The notes: a model not told the origin generated them from the letters alone. Positions 16,792-25,948 are shown, counted from the first letter of the stretch. The stretch: 64,000 nt of DNA from Planctomycetaceae bacterium (GCA_013823135.1 PNLP01000033.1:16987-80986); one strand, 5' to 3'. Numbers and translations: made by a program.

Positions 16792-17304
16792 ATGCGCGGG
16801 TTCATCGCAGGGTTCGCAGTGCTGGTCGTCGCTGGTTCTCTGACGGCCCAGGCCGACAAACCTTACGACTCCAAGGAAGGCCGGTACTCGGTCGCGTTCC
16901 CCGGCAAACCAACGACGGATAGCAAGAAGGCTGGCGAACTGACGCTGAACACTGCTGCCGTGGAGGCCAAAGGTGTGGGCTACATCGTGATTCACTCCGA
17001 CCTTCCCGCCGACACGGTGAAAGCCAGCAAGGCCGAGGATATCCTTGAGAACGGCGAGAAGGGCCTGGTCATGAACTTCAAAGCGAAGGTCACGAAGTCG
17101 CAGCCGACGACGTTCGGGAAGGAGAAATACCCGGCCCGCAACGTGACGGCCGAGGTGAAGGTCGATGCGACCACTCTCAAGCTGCGATTGCTAATCGTCC
17201 TGGCCAATAACCGCGTCTATCAGGTGCTGGCGGTTGGCAGCGAGGACGTGGTTGGCGGACCGATGACGGAGAAGTTCTTCGAGTCTTTCGAAATTCGGAA
17301 GTGA
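16792..17304 (+). CDS. Secreted protein, paralogue 2 of a tandem pair
   Basis: A 170-aa protein with a signal peptide (FIAGFAVLVVAGSLTAQA). The mature sequence parallels the upstream gene: SKEGRYSVAFPGKPTTD, AAVEAKGVGYIVIHSDLP, YPARNVTAEVKVD, NNRVYQVLAVGSEDVVGG and KFFESFEIRK. It starts 18 bases after the previous stop, so both are probably one operon. Function unknown; the two may form a complex or act on the same envelope substrate. Confidence 0.75.
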   Translation: MRGFIAGFAVLVVAGSLTAQADKPYDSKEGRYSVAFPGKPTTDSKKAGELTLNTAAVEAKGVGYIVIHSDLPADTVKASKAEDILENGEKGLVMNFKAKVTKSQPTTFGKEKYPARNVTAEVKVDATTLKLRLLIVLANNRVYQVLAVGSEDVVGGPMTEKFFESFEIRK

Positions 17305-17354
17305 GGAAGTGAACTCGGGCTACCGCTTCGGTGTCCGAGTTAGTAAGATGTCAC

Positions 17355-17377
17355 GGGGCGGGTGAAACACCTGCCCC
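17355..17377 (+). terminator. Possible terminator hairpin
   Basis: GGGGCGGGTG and CACCTGCCCC form a 10-bp stem with one mismatch and a 3-nt loop, 50 bases after the second paralogue and just before tRNA-Pro. There is no U-run, so this may be a repeat rather than a terminator. Confidence 0.4.
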
Positions 17378-17380
17378 ATT

Positions 17381-17454
17381 CGGGGCGTAGCTCAGCCCGG
17401 TAGAGCGCCTGGTTTGGGACCAGGAAGTCGCAGGTTCGAATCCTGTCGCCCCGA
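17381..17454 (+). tRNA. tRNA-Pro (anticodon TGG)
   Basis: A 74-nt cloverleaf. The acceptor stem CGGGGCG/CGCCCCG is perfect, followed by D stem GCTC/GAGC, anticodon stem CCTGG/CCAGG with loop TTTGGGA (anticodon TGG at 17415-17417), and T arm GCAGG-TTCGAAT-CCTGT. The discriminator is A and the 3' CCA is not encoded. It decodes CCN proline codons. Confidence 0.97.
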
Positions 17455-17495
17455 CTCTCTTCGCAACTCAGATCGCTTGCCGTATCAATAACGGC

Positions 17496-18710
17496 ATGGT
17501 CACAACCCTCCCCCAATCCACTCTCCGATTCCTCCCGCTCTTCGCGGTCTCTCTCGTTGTGCGTCTCGCCGTCGTCGCAATTGGCGTGCTCATGATCCCC
17601 GTTCAGCCCGATCGCCCCGTGTGGGTGTTCGGAATCGGAGTCGCGGGTTACTCGGCCGACATGAGATCGAGTTCCGACGAGGACGGTCCCAAACAACTAC
17701 GCGAGCGAATCGAAAGTACCTCGGCCGGAATCATCGAGCCCTGGTATCGCTGGGATGCGACGTGGTTCGCATACCTCGCGGAGTCCGGATACGCCGGGAA
17801 CAAAAGCGGCAGGCAGGGGGCCGCGTTTCCGCCCGCGATGCCGCTGGTTCTCGCCAGCGCCGAAGCGATCGGGCTGAACCCGTTCTGGGCGGGATTGCTC
17901 GCGGCCAACCTCGCGGGTGCGGCCGGTGCGGCGCTCCTGGCCCAGATCGCCATGCGGCTGACCGCCGACCGCGAACTGGCGATCCGCACCTTCGTCCTGC
18001 TTCAAGCCTTCCCGACGGCGTTCTTCTTCTCGGCCCCGTATCACGAGCCGTTCGGCCTGCTCTTCACGGGATTAGCCATCACCGCGTGGCTCGACCAACG
18101 ACCGGCACGAGCTGGACTCTTCGCGGCGCTGGGATCATTCGCGCGAATCGCGGGCGTAGCGATCGGGGCCGCGGCCGTCGCCCACTTCGTCGTGAATGAC
18201 CGGACCCGGCGTGGTTTCTGGCTCGCGTTCGCCATCGTTGTGGGGTGCGTCGCGGGAATCGTGGCGTACTGGGGATACGTGGGGTGGGTGTTCAACGACC
18301 CCTTCTGTGGGCTGACGGCACATGCCGCATGGGGTCGGCGGAACTTCTCGCTGATGAACCCCTGGTATGCGATCGAGTCGATTTACGACCCCGCAGTACG
18401 CCGTCCCGGAATGGCAACCTCGTTTGGCTTGGAGGCGCTGGCAGCGCTAGGCTTCGTCGTGCTGGGAATCCGTGCCTGGCTCCGCCGCGGGATTTTCTGG
18501 GGGCTCCTGACTCTCATTCCCGTGGGGATGATCCTGATGTCGGGCACCTTCCTGAGTGGGCACCGTGTGGTACTCGCGGCGGTCCCGGCCTTCATCGAAC
18601 TCGCCGATGTGCTTCGGAATCGCCTCTACTACCGCCTCACGGTTGCGTTCTTCGTGCTCGCCCAACTCGTGTTAATGAATCGGTATGTCCACTGGCAGTG
18701 GGCAGGCTGA
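17496..18710 (+). CDS. Polytopic PIG-V-like mannosyltransferase
   Basis: A 404-aa membrane protein with about nine hydrophobic helices. After the first helix is a long outer loop with WYRWDATWFAYLAESGYA, then AAFPPAMPLVLA. This matches the GPI mannosyltransferase PIG-V/GT-C pattern (D-x-x-x-[YF]-x-x-[IL]-A-x-x-G-Y followed by a hydrophobic Pro-rich run), including the catalytic acidic residue. A second conserved stretch is FARIAGVAIGAAAV. Such enzymes use polyprenyl-phosphate sugars to glycosylate lipids or proteins on the outer face; the acceptor here is unknown. A hairpin terminator follows. Confidence 0.75.
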   Translation: MVTTLPQSTLRFLPLFAVSLVVRLAVVAIGVLMIPVQPDRPVWVFGIGVAGYSADMRSSSDEDGPKQLRERIESTSAGIIEPWYRWDATWFAYLAESGYAGNKSGRQGAAFPPAMPLVLASAEAIGLNPFWAGLLAANLAGAAGAALLAQIAMRLTADRELAIRTFVLLQAFPTAFFFSAPYHEPFGLLFTGLAITAWLDQRPARAGLFAALGSFARIAGVAIGAAAVAHFVVNDRTRRGFWLAFAIVVGCVAGIVAYWGYVGWVFNDPFCGLTAHAAWGRRNFSLMNPWYAIESIYDPAVRRPGMATSFGLEALAALGFVVLGIRAWLRRGIFWGLLTLIPVGMILMSGTFLSGHRVVLAAVPAFIELADVLRNRLYYRLTVAFFVLAQLVLMNRYVHWQWAG

Positions 18711-18738
18711 CCGAGTTGCAATCCCCCATACAACAATC

Positions 18739-18760
18739 CACCCAGGACACTTCCTGGGTG
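18739..18760 (+). terminator. Rho-independent terminator
   Basis: A 9-bp stem CACCCAGGA/TCCTGGGTG with a 4-nt loop, followed by TTTCCGTTTTG, 29 bases after the mannosyltransferase-like gene. Confidence 0.8.
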
Positions 18761-18787
18761 TTTCCGTTTTGTCTCCGAGGAATCGCA

Positions 18788-19216
18788 ATGAAGATGCTTC
18801 TCCCGCTCGTAATGGCTTTGGGAATGGTCAGCCTGGCGACGGCCGAGGACAAGAAAGACCCAACCGCCGGCAAGTGGGTTGTTGAGTCGGTGACCAAGGA
18901 CGGCAAGTCCGTGGATGCGCTGAAGGGTGCCGTTCGCGTCAATGAGGGTGGCAAGTACACCCTCACTCCCGCCGCAGATTCGAAGTACCCCGCATCGGCC
19001 GGAACCTACACCCTCGACCTGACCAAGTCGCCAGTCACGTTCGACGCCGTGGTCAAGGGTGGCAGCTACGACGGCAAGACTCTGTTGGGCATCCTGAAGG
19101 TTGACGGCGAAACGCTGACGCTGGCGTTCTCCGAACCTGGCAAGGAACGCCCGACGAAGTTCGAGAGCGCCGCCGGCTCAGGTGTTGTGGTGGCTGTGTA
19201 CAAGAAGGCGAAGTGA
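18788..19216 (+). CDS. Secreted TIGR03067-type protein
   Basis: A 142-aa protein with a short signal peptide (MLLPLVMALGMVSLATA). The body follows the planctomycete TIGR03067 pattern: AGKWVVESVTKDGKSVDALKGAVRVNEGGKYTLTP, then GTYTLDLTKSPVTFDAVV, GILKVDGETLTLAFSEPGKERPTKF and a C-terminal VVVAVYKK. The family is expanded in this phylum and its role is unknown; a lipocalin-like beta fold is plausible. CCGAGG lies about 9 bases before the ATG. A strong hairpin follows the stop. Confidence 0.85.
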   Translation: MKMLLPLVMALGMVSLATAEDKKDPTAGKWVVESVTKDGKSVDALKGAVRVNEGGKYTLTPAADSKYPASAGTYTLDLTKSPVTFDAVVKGGSYDGKTLLGILKVDGETLTLAFSEPGKERPTKFESAAGSGVVVAVYKKAK

Positions 19217-19223
19217 ATGAATT

Positions 19224-19247
19224 GGCCCACCCGCTCGCGGGTGGGCC
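19224..19247 (+). terminator. Terminator hairpin between convergent genes
   Basis: A perfect 10-bp stem GGCCCACCCG/CGGGTGGGCC with a CTCG loop, 8 bases after the TIGR03067 gene and 7 before the end of the Uma2 gene on the other strand. It could serve both. Confidence 0.75.
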
Positions 19248-19253
19248 GTTCGG

Positions 19254-19865
19254 TCAAGCGGTCCACGTCTGCTGGGACGTGGTGTGCGAAATGTGGATCG
19301 TCGGCCGTGGCGTCCCCAGTTGCATCTGAAACATCAACGGTAGCGCGGCGCTGGCGAGGACGGCCGAGGTTGTCGCGTCGGACGCGCCGACCAACACGAG
19401 CTTTCCGGACTGAAGTTGGTACAACTCAACCGCCCACGGATCACGGTCCACGATCAGCACCTCTCGGGTATTCACCGTCGCATAGAAATCGAGCTTCTGG
19501 CGTGGGTCTTCGCCAGGGCTAACAATCTCCACAGCGATATCGGGGCCACCAACCCAGTGCGTTCCGCAATCCTTTGCTGTTGTCGTTGAGAGATAGACTG
19601 CGACATCTGGCTCGCGATAGTTCTGCAACCAGTTCTTGTCGCGATCGCTCACATTGCAGCCGGGCAGGATGGAATTCACGGCAAGATTCACGACCGATGC
19701 AAATGCGTAAGCCAACGCGGTAACAAGACGTTGGTGTTCGTTGTTCGGCATTGGAGCCATGATCCGTACTCCGTCCCACACCTCGTCACGGTTATTGGGT
19801 AACTTCTTATCGCGAGCGGCCCGGACCTCGCGTTCCAGTTCGGGATCGTAGATCACCACTGCCAT
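19254..19865 (-). CDS. Uma2-family (DUF820) putative nuclease
   Basis: A 203-aa protein of the Uma2 family, which has a PD-(D/E)xK restriction-endonuclease-like fold. Visible: VWDGVRIMAPMPNNEHQRL, EPDVAVYL, and DIAVEIVSPGEDPRQKLDFYATVNTREVLIVD, where the Asp, Glu and Lys form the expected metal-binding set. Family members are multiplied in planctomycetes and cyanobacteria; real activity is unproven. The ATG at 19865 (MAVVIYDPELER) is preferred over an upstream in-frame start at 19889 that would read into the CCACGGGG palindrome. Confidence 0.85.
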   Translation of the reverse strand: MAVVIYDPELEREVRAARDKKLPNNRDEVWDGVRIMAPMPNNEHQRLVTALAYAFASVVNLAVNSILPGCNVSDRDKNWLQNYREPDVAVYLSTTTAKDCGTHWVGGPDIAVEIVSPGEDPRQKLDFYATVNTREVLIVDRDPWAVELYQLQSGKLVLVGASDATTSAVLASAALPLMFQMQLGTPRPTIHISHTTSQQTWTA

Positions 19866-19885
19866 TGGTTGACTCCCGGAAAGCA

Positions 19886-19906
19886 CCACGGGGATAAACC
19901 CCGTGG
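19886..19906. repeat. Palindromic repeat CCACGGGG/CCCCGTGG, intergenic copy
   Basis: Identical to the copy at 1798-1818 including the ATAAA loop, but here between the Uma2 start and the stop of the next gene. The downstream flank GGCTCAC resembles that of the 37-kb copy. Confidence 0.85.
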
Positions 19907-19919
19907 CTCACACGATTCT

Positions 19920-22900
19920 TCACTTCTTCAGCGGCTCCTTCAAGCTCGTCAAGAACTCGACGACGTCGCGGAGTTCGCGGCGAGTCATCTTCGTATGCAG
20001 GTCCGCGGGCATGGCGCTCGGCCCCGTGCGCCGCGACGCGACATCCTCGACCGGCACAACGACTTCCTTGTTCTCCGCGGTCAGCAGCTTGATGGTCTTC
20101 TTGTCCTCACTCTTGATGACGCCCGACACCGTGCGTTCGTCTTGAAGCACGAGAATCACCGTCTCGAATCCCTTGGCGATATTCGCGGACGGCAGCACGA
20201 TCGACTCGAGCAGATAGCGGCGGTCCTTGTCCTTCTCGGCGGCGATGCCGTTGAGTTGCGGGCCAACCTCGCCGCCCTGACCATCGAGCTTGTGACAGCG
20301 CTGGCAAGACGCGGCGGCGTTGTTCAGGAAGACCTGCCGGCCACGATCCGCGTCGCCCCCGGCGAGCGACTCCAGGTAAGGCGCGAGCTTGTCGCCCTTG
20401 GGGTCGCTTCCGAGTTTGTTCTGGGCGGCGCGATACTTGTCGACCTTCGCTTTCAGCGGGGCGTGCAGCTTCAGCTTCCCCTTCGTGCGCAGTTCCGCCG
20501 CGTCGAGGAGATCGAGAACCACCTCGGCGGGCACCTTGGATGCGAGTACAGCATCGAGCCATTCATCGAGCAACTTGTCCGCGTCCTGCGATTCCTTCAT
20601 CCCGGCCAGAACCGCAAAAGCCCCCTGCTTCTCAGCCAGGGACGTTTTCTCCTCCTTGAGCAGCTCGGGAAGTTCCTTCAGCACCCCGGTGGGATCGGTC
20701 TTCGCCTTGAGGGTGCGGCCCGCGGCACGAAGTTTCGGTTCCTCGGAACTCAACGCCAGTGCCACCAGTTCCTTGGTGTTAGGATCGTTAATCGCATCCA
20801 CCGCGAACAGCGACTCGACCCGCAGCGAGGCCGGGGTCTTCGCATCCTTCACGAGCCCGGCGAGCAACGGCCCGAACTCCTTGATGGCGAGCTTCGCAAC
20901 AACCTGAGCGGCCTGCTTTCGCACGACATCGGAACCTGCGAACACACCCACGCCCACGGTCTTGAGCGCCTCCGCAGCGGGCTTGGCCTCACGCGGGGGA
21001 AGGTCCATCGTGATACCGGTGATCGGATCACGACGACCGGGCTTGGCCCAGTTGCCGAGCAGGTCGAGCGCGAACGCGCGAATGTAGTCGGGTTCGCCTG
21101 CGCGACCCGCGTACTTGGCGATTGCTTCCGGCGTGGCGAGCCAGGAATTCGCGGCGATGGCACGAAACGCGGCTGCGTCCGGTAGGGCGGACTTGTCGGC
21201 GAGTTTGGCGAGCGCGGGGAGTGCGTTGGTCAGGCGGTCGTCGTAGATCGCGCGAGCGGCTTCCGAAACGATTCGCGGTTCCGGATCGTTTAGGAACTCG
21301 GCAACCTTGTCGCTGCCAGCTTTTCGAAGTGCAAGCAACACACCCATTCGCACGGAGGCGATGTCGTACTTATCCTTCGACAGTGCCCAGACATTCCACA
21401 GGTCAACAGGGTTGCGGGCCGCGTGGAAAAGCCCCATCACAACCGCATGGCGAAGGTATGGATCCTTGTCGTCGTTCGTCTTCAGCAATTCGAAGAGCGG
21501 GGCGTAATACGTCTGCTCAATGGTGGGAGCACGCTCAATGACCGGCTGTGGTTTACCCACTTTGCCGTAGGTCACCGCAGCGGCCGCCCGCACGCGGAGA
21601 TCTGGGTCCGCCATGAGTTTGGTCAACTCGGCATAAAGCTCAGCTTCCCGTGGAGCACCTTGCGTGTTGCGAAGACCAGAGGCGTTCCCTAGTTGCTCAA
21701 TCGCCGCACGACGAACTTCAACATCATCATCCTTGATGAACGCGAACAGCCGCGCGACCGGGTCGCGATCTTTCTGCTTCCGGGCGAGTGAACCCAGGCC
21801 CCAGATCGCGTGAAGTCGGGCCAGGCGATTCTTCGACTCACGGGCGACCTTCGCCAGGCGTCCGTCGGCTCCGAGAGCCACAAGCTCGTACTGTGCTTCC
21901 TGGCGAACCTGATGGTGTGGATGTTCGATCAGCTTTTCGAGTTCGTCCGCGGTCTTCTTGCTGAAGTCCTCGGCGATGAGCTTCTTCGCCTCGGCAACCG
22001 CGGGGTTCTTCATTGCTTCGGGATCGGTCAGGCGGAAGATGCGACCCTTGCCTGGCTTGTTCCACCCGTTCGTCCAGTCGCTCCAGTAGAACGCACCATC
22101 CGGACCGAACTCGCAGTCGGTCGGCAGCATGTTGCCGAGGAACTCCTTCGGGTTCCCGCCCACGATCTCGTAGGTCGCACCCTTCGGCTTCACTGCCAGC
22201 GTCCAGATCTTGCTCCCGCCGGGACCGCCCGTGAAGTCGCAGCAGAAGAAGTGATCCTTGTACTTGTCGTTCAGCCCGATGCCGGGGTAGTGCGTGATTC
22301 CTGACGGGCCGTTCCCGAAGTTCGCCAGCGGCGGCAGGATGTACGCGGGTTGCCCGTCCCACTGCGGCATCCACAGCTTCTCTGTGTTCCAGGGACCGCG
22401 GTTTCCCTGCGGCACGGCCGGTGTGTGATACCCGGTGCCGTACTGGAAACCGCAGCGCCAGCCGCTATCGCCACCCTCGACAATCTGAACCCAACGGGCG
22501 CGGTCACCCGAGTCACAGTTGTTCTCGTAGGTGAAGAGATTGCCGAGATCGTCGAACGCGAGTTCCTGCGGGTTCCGCAGACCCATGTGAACGATCTCGA
22601 GGTTGCTGCCGTCCGGATCGCAGCGAAGCACCGCACCGCTATCCGGGTTGAACAGCTTGCGCCCTTCCTTCGTGGTGATGTTCAGACCGCGGTCGCCAAC
22701 CGACATGTAGAGCTTGCCGTCTGGCCCCATCCGCAGACCATGGAGGTCGTGACCAATGAACTGGATGTGGATACCGAACCCGCTTGCGAGCGAGGTTTTC
22801 TCCGTCGCCTTGTTCTCGCCCTTCGGGTCGCGGAGTCGGTACAGATCGGGAATGCACGCGAAGAACACGTCGCCTTTGCGAGCCAGCACCCCGGCAGCGA

Positions 22901-23375
22901 TGCCGTCTTCGTAGCGGTTGAACCCCTCCGCAAAGACGCTATCCATGTCGGCCTTGCCACTCCCCGTGCTATCCCAAATGAGCCGCAGCCGTTCGCTGTT
23001 CTCGGGGTACTGGCCGTATTTGAACTTCTTGTAGAGCTCGACACGGTCCGCAACGGTGCGTGCGGCCAGATCGTCGTCGAGCCATGGCTTGCCACGGGTA
23101 TCGGGGACACCCTGCGTGTGGCGGAATGTCTCGACGACGAAGCAGCGACCCTTCTCATCGAAGGCAAACGCAACGGGATTCGCGAGGTGGGGCTCACTGG
23201 CCCAGACCTCGACTTTCAAGTCTTTTTCCGCAACACGAACCCCGGCTGCGGCTTCATCGGCCGGTGCTTTTTTGGCTTGTGGGGCTTGTGCATTCGTTAG
23301 CGGCAAGCCAGCCGGAACGAAGGCGAGTGTACTGGCGAGCGCGAACGTCGTGGTCGCGCAGACGAGGCGGGACAT
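19920..23375 (-). CDS. PVC-type CxxCH haem-motif protein with beta-propeller and HEAT repeats
   Basis: An 1151-aa secreted protein. Order of parts: signal peptide (FALASTLAFVPAGLPLTNAQA); a six-bladed sugar-dehydrogenase-like propeller (~45-450: GIHIQFIGHDLHGLRMGPDGKLYMSVGDRG, NPQELAFDDLGNLFTYEN, DCEFGPDGAFYWSDW); a HEAT-repeat array (~470-930: DDVEVRRAAIEQLGN, DPDLRVRAAAAVTYG); and a C-terminal cytochrome-c-like domain with CQRCH (1024-1028) and GPQLNGIA. This is the Planctomycete/Verrucomicrobia architecture annotated as a membrane-bound dehydrogenase with a haem-binding domain. It may oxidise a sugar or other carbon substrate in the periplasm; substrate unknown. No operon partner is evident. 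Confidence 0.93.
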   Translation of the reverse strand: MSRLVCATTTFALASTLAFVPAGLPLTNAQAPQAKKAPADEAAAGVRVAEKDLKVEVWASEPHLANPVAFAFDEKGRCFVVETFRHTQGVPDTRGKPWLDDDLAARTVADRVELYKKFKYGQYPENSERLRLIWDSTGSGKADMDSVFAEGFNRYEDGIAAGVLARKGDVFFACIPDLYRLRDPKGENKATEKTSLASGFGIHIQFIGHDLHGLRMGPDGKLYMSVGDRGLNITTKEGRKLFNPDSGAVLRCDPDGSNLEIVHMGLRNPQELAFDDLGNLFTYENNCDSGDRARWVQIVEGGDSGWRCGFQYGTGYHTPAVPQGNRGPWNTEKLWMPQWDGQPAYILPPLANFGNGPSGITHYPGIGLNDKYKDHFFCCDFTGGPGGSKIWTLAVKPKGATYEIVGGNPKEFLGNMLPTDCEFGPDGAFYWSDWTNGWNKPGKGRIFRLTDPEAMKNPAVAEAKKLIAEDFSKKTADELEKLIEHPHHQVRQEAQYELVALGADGRLAKVARESKNRLARLHAIWGLGSLARKQKDRDPVARLFAFIKDDDVEVRRAAIEQLGNASGLRNTQGAPREAELYAELTKLMADPDLRVRAAAAVTYGKVGKPQPVIERAPTIEQTYYAPLFELLKTNDDKDPYLRHAVVMGLFHAARNPVDLWNVWALSKDKYDIASVRMGVLLALRKAGSDKVAEFLNDPEPRIVSEAARAIYDDRLTNALPALAKLADKSALPDAAAFRAIAANSWLATPEAIAKYAGRAGEPDYIRAFALDLLGNWAKPGRRDPITGITMDLPPREAKPAAEALKTVGVGVFAGSDVVRKQAAQVVAKLAIKEFGPLLAGLVKDAKTPASLRVESLFAVDAINDPNTKELVALALSSEEPKLRAAGRTLKAKTDPTGVLKELPELLKEEKTSLAEKQGAFAVLAGMKESQDADKLLDEWLDAVLASKVPAEVVLDLLDAAELRTKGKLKLHAPLKAKVDKYRAAQNKLGSDPKGDKLAPYLESLAGGDADRGRQVFLNNAAASCQRCHKLDGQGGEVGPQLNGIAAEKDKDRRYLLESIVLPSANIAKGFETVILVLQDERTVSGVIKSEDKKTIKLLTAENKEVVVPVEDVASRRTGPSAMPADLHTKMTRRELRDVVEFLTSLKEPLKK

Positions 23376-23755
23376 CTTGAAATGCTCCAGGGTGGGGAGA
23401 CAAGGCTCAAGTTGAGGCTACCGCAGATGGGACAAGGCGGCAACGGTGGGGGAGCTGAGATAGCTGGCGGGGTTGCGAGTTGATGCCCAAATGGCTAAGA
23501 TATGACCACAGTCCGAATATAACCTCTCATCATCTCCATCTGTGAGTTTCGCGATGACATCCTGTCGTCTGCGGGCTCGGCACACCACAGCTCACCACAC
23601 ACAGGACGCCGAACAGCAGAACAAAGCGCATGGGAACCCCTGGGAAAGGAACCTCACCCATACCCACTGCGAGCGGGTTGAGCAACTCTCGGGGTTGGGG
23701 ATGGGGCAGAAAAGAAGCGAACCGCCCACCGATAGATCGGAGGGCGGTTCGTCAG
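23376..23755. other. Intergenic region upstream of the CxxCH gene
   Basis: 380 bases with no gene I can support; short frames here lack codon bias or known motifs. The right end holds the terminator of tRNA-Ser, and the left part should contain the promoter of the CxxCH gene on the minus strand, which I could not pinpoint. Confidence 0.5.
23718..23751 (-). terminator. Rho-independent terminator of tRNA-Ser
   Basis: On the minus strand CGAACCGCCC and GGGCGGTTCG form a 10-bp stem, followed by CTTCTTTTC. It starts five bases after the 3' end of the tRNA. Confidence 0.8.
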
Positions 23756-23842
23756 CGGAGCGGGAGGGATTCGAACCCTCGGTACGGTTACCCGTACACA
23801 GCATTTCCAGTGCTGCACAATCGACCACTCTGCCACCGCTCC
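23756..23842 (-). tRNA. tRNA-Ser (anticodon GGA)
   Basis: An 87-nt class II tRNA with the long variable arm of serine tRNAs (TACGGGTAACCGTA). The acceptor stem GGAGCGG/CCGCTCC is perfect with discriminator G; the anticodon stem CAGCA/TGCTG encloses CTGGAAA (GGA anticodon at 23806-23808); the T arm contains GGTTCGAATCC. CCA is not encoded. It reads UCC and UCU. Confidence 0.97.
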
Positions 23843-23927
23843 GGCGGCACCACTTACCCGACACGTTGGCCGGGGAGGTGGTTCACACCGAATCAGCATA
23901 GTGGCCGGGAAAGGGTTTGGCGAGCGG

Positions 23928-24635
23928 TCAGCACATCGCGGACTTGCGCTTCTTCCCAACGCGGCCCATCTTCTCGATCTTCGCGATGTATTCCAGAGCG
24001 TCCGGCACCTTGCACGAGGTGTCGCCCATATCCACCTCGACCTTGCCGAGCGCCTTCGCGATCGCCTTGGCCTTCGCAGTCAGCGGCGCGACGTACCCAC
24101 CAACAGCAATCACGAAGTTCACCATGCAGTAGCGAACACGATTCGCAGCGCTGCCGATCTCGGCTTTCACCTGTTCCATGAGCCGCTCAACCTCGGCGAG
24201 ATCTAGTTCCGCATCGGGTTTGATCGCAACGAGCGACGAGTACGTCGCCCACCCGGCCGCCGCGATCTGTTCCTTGTCCGAAGCCATCCATTCCAGCGCG
24301 AGTTCGCGACCGTGCGGCGATTCGGAAGCCACCCACGGCACCGTGAAGCAACTGATCATGTACCAGTACGCACCCTTCGCCCACTTGCGCAGTTGAGCTT
24401 TCGTCATCTTGGCGGGATCTGAGATGAGCCCCGCGAGGTACATCGCATCGGAGTTGCCGCTGTCGAACAGAGCGAGCGAAAGGGCGTGATCCTTCTTGAC
24501 CCGCTTTTGGATCGTCTTGAGATCGCCGACCTTCACCCCGAAGAACGGCTCCTTCGCACCGTGACGGAGGAACGTCTTCTTCGTCTGCTCGCTGCCGAGC
24601 GACTCGAGTTCCGCGAGCACTTCTTGTGCGGTCAT
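23928..24635 (-). CDS. DNA alkylation repair protein (AlkD-like HEAT fold)
   Basis: A 235-aa all-helical protein of the DNA_alkylation repair family (AlkC/AlkD). Visible: FLRHGAKEPFFGVKVGDLKTIQKRVKKDHALSLALFDSGNSDAMYLAGLISDP, then AKGAYWYMISCFTVPWVASESP and LALEWMASDKEQIAAAGWATYSSLVA. True AlkD enzymes excise N3- and N7-alkylpurines without base flipping; many relatives are not biochemically tested. The C-terminal basic tail (RVGKKRKSAMC) may aid DNA contact. The ATG at 24635 (MTAQEVLAELE) is preferred to an upstream start that would overlap the divergent nifS-like gene. Confidence 0.85.
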   Translation of the reverse strand: MTAQEVLAELESLGSEQTKKTFLRHGAKEPFFGVKVGDLKTIQKRVKKDHALSLALFDSGNSDAMYLAGLISDPAKMTKAQLRKWAKGAYWYMISCFTVPWVASESPHGRELALEWMASDKEQIAAAGWATYSSLVAIKPDAELDLAEVERLMEQVKAEIGSAANRVRYCMVNFVIAVGGYVAPLTAKAKAIAKALGKVEVDMGDTSCKVPDALEYIAKIEKMGRVGKKRKSAMC

Positions 24636-24720
24636 GTGAACACTTTCCGTTCGGGTGAAAGAGCACCACCCAATTCTCCCCTGCGTCTCGCGGTGCCACA
24701 AGTTCAGGTAAACTGAACCC

Positions 24721-25851
24721 ATGCGGACCATCTACCTCGACCACAATGCAACGACTCCACTGCTGCCGGAAGCGGCCGAATCCATGCGCCACACCGAGGC
24801 CGAGGCGTATGGCAACCCCGCGTCGTCGCACCATGTTGGTCGAGCCGCCCGCCGAGCCCTCGAAGATGCCCGCGAGCGAATCGCCGCTCTGCTGGGCGCC
24901 CACCCCGACGAAGTGACGTTCACCAGCGGCGCGACCGAGGCGAACAACCTGGCGGTGTTCTCGCTCGCAGCGAGCCGCGTTGCCGCATCGCAACTCGAAC
25001 ACCCGTGCGTGATCGAACCGTTGCGACACCTCGAAACTCGTGGGTTGGTTGTCGATTGGTGGCCGGTGAACTCACGCGGAATCGTCGCACCTTGCCCCGT
25101 CCCCCCGGACACGCAACTCGTCTGCGTCATGCTGGCGAACCACGAAACGGGGGCGATTCAGCCCGTTCAGGCAATCGCGCGAAGCCTGCCGCCCACCACG
25201 AAGCTGCACTGCGACGCGGTTCAAGCGGTCGGCAAGATTCCCGTGAACTTTCGCGAACTGGGTGCAACGACACTCACCGCGTCAGCACACAAGTTTGGCG
25301 GCCCAAAGGGTGTGGGGGTTCTCCTCACGAAACGTGGCACGAAGTTGCAACCGCTCTTGTTCGGCGGGCATCAACAACAAGGACGACGACCGGGGACCGA
25401 GTCCGCACCGCTCGCGGTGGGAATGGCCACGGCACTCGACTGTTCCGTGCGGAACATGACTGCGAACCTTGCGCGCCTCGAAGCACTCCGAGCGCGACTA
25501 TGGGAACGACTGCTTGAATGCGGCCCCGTGGTGCTGAACGGTCCCGAGATCGGTGCGACGGACGTTGTTCCCACGACACTGAACGTGTCGTTCCCAGGCT
25601 GTCGAGCCGATCTCCTCCTGATGTCGCTCGATCTGGCGGGTGTTGCGTGTTCGACCGGTTCGGCCTGTTCAAGTGGCAGCTTGCTCCCGAGTCCCGTCCT
25701 GCGGGCCATGGGCATCCCCGAGGAACAGCTTCGTTCCGCATTGCGGTTCAGCCTCTCGCCAACGCTCGAACTGACCGACATCGACGAAGCCGCCACCCGG
25801 ATTGCCACCGTGATTCGACAGATGCAAAGCTCTGCGAAAGTCGTCGGCTAA
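24721..25851 (+). CDS. Cysteine desulfurase (NifS/IscS-like)
   Basis: A 376-aa PLP enzyme that takes sulfur from cysteine for Fe-S cluster or thio-cofactor assembly. MRTIYLDHNATTPLLPEA is the family start; FTSGATEANNLAV, ANHETGAIQPV and HCDAVQAVGK line the PLP site. The Schiff-base lysine is Lys191 in SAHKFGGPKGVGVL and the persulfide cysteine is Cys316 in STGSACSSGS. RPGTE contacts the substrate. The short loop with one Ser-rich stretch after the Cys resembles class I (NifS/IscS) enzymes. No iscU or other Fe-S genes are adjacent. It is divergent from the AlkD-like gene, with 85 bases between starts. Confidence 0.95.
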   Translation: MRTIYLDHNATTPLLPEAAESMRHTEAEAYGNPASSHHVGRAARRALEDARERIAALLGAHPDEVTFTSGATEANNLAVFSLAASRVAASQLEHPCVIEPLRHLETRGLVVDWWPVNSRGIVAPCPVPPDTQLVCVMLANHETGAIQPVQAIARSLPPTTKLHCDAVQAVGKIPVNFRELGATTLTASAHKFGGPKGVGVLLTKRGTKLQPLLFGGHQQQGRRPGTESAPLAVGMATALDCSVRNMTANLARLEALRARLWERLLECGPVVLNGPEIGATDVVPTTLNVSFPGCRADLLLMSLDLAGVACSTGSACSSGSLLPSPVLRAMGIPEEQLRSALRFSLSPTLELTDIDEAATRIATVIRQMQSSAKVVG

Positions 25852-25948
25852 CCTCGTTTCTCAGCCTCCTCAAACCGCCCAGAATTCACTTCCGAATTTT
25901 CGTTTCCATCTGGCTAATTCAAAAGCACTTGCGGCGCAGGTCTTGGGC

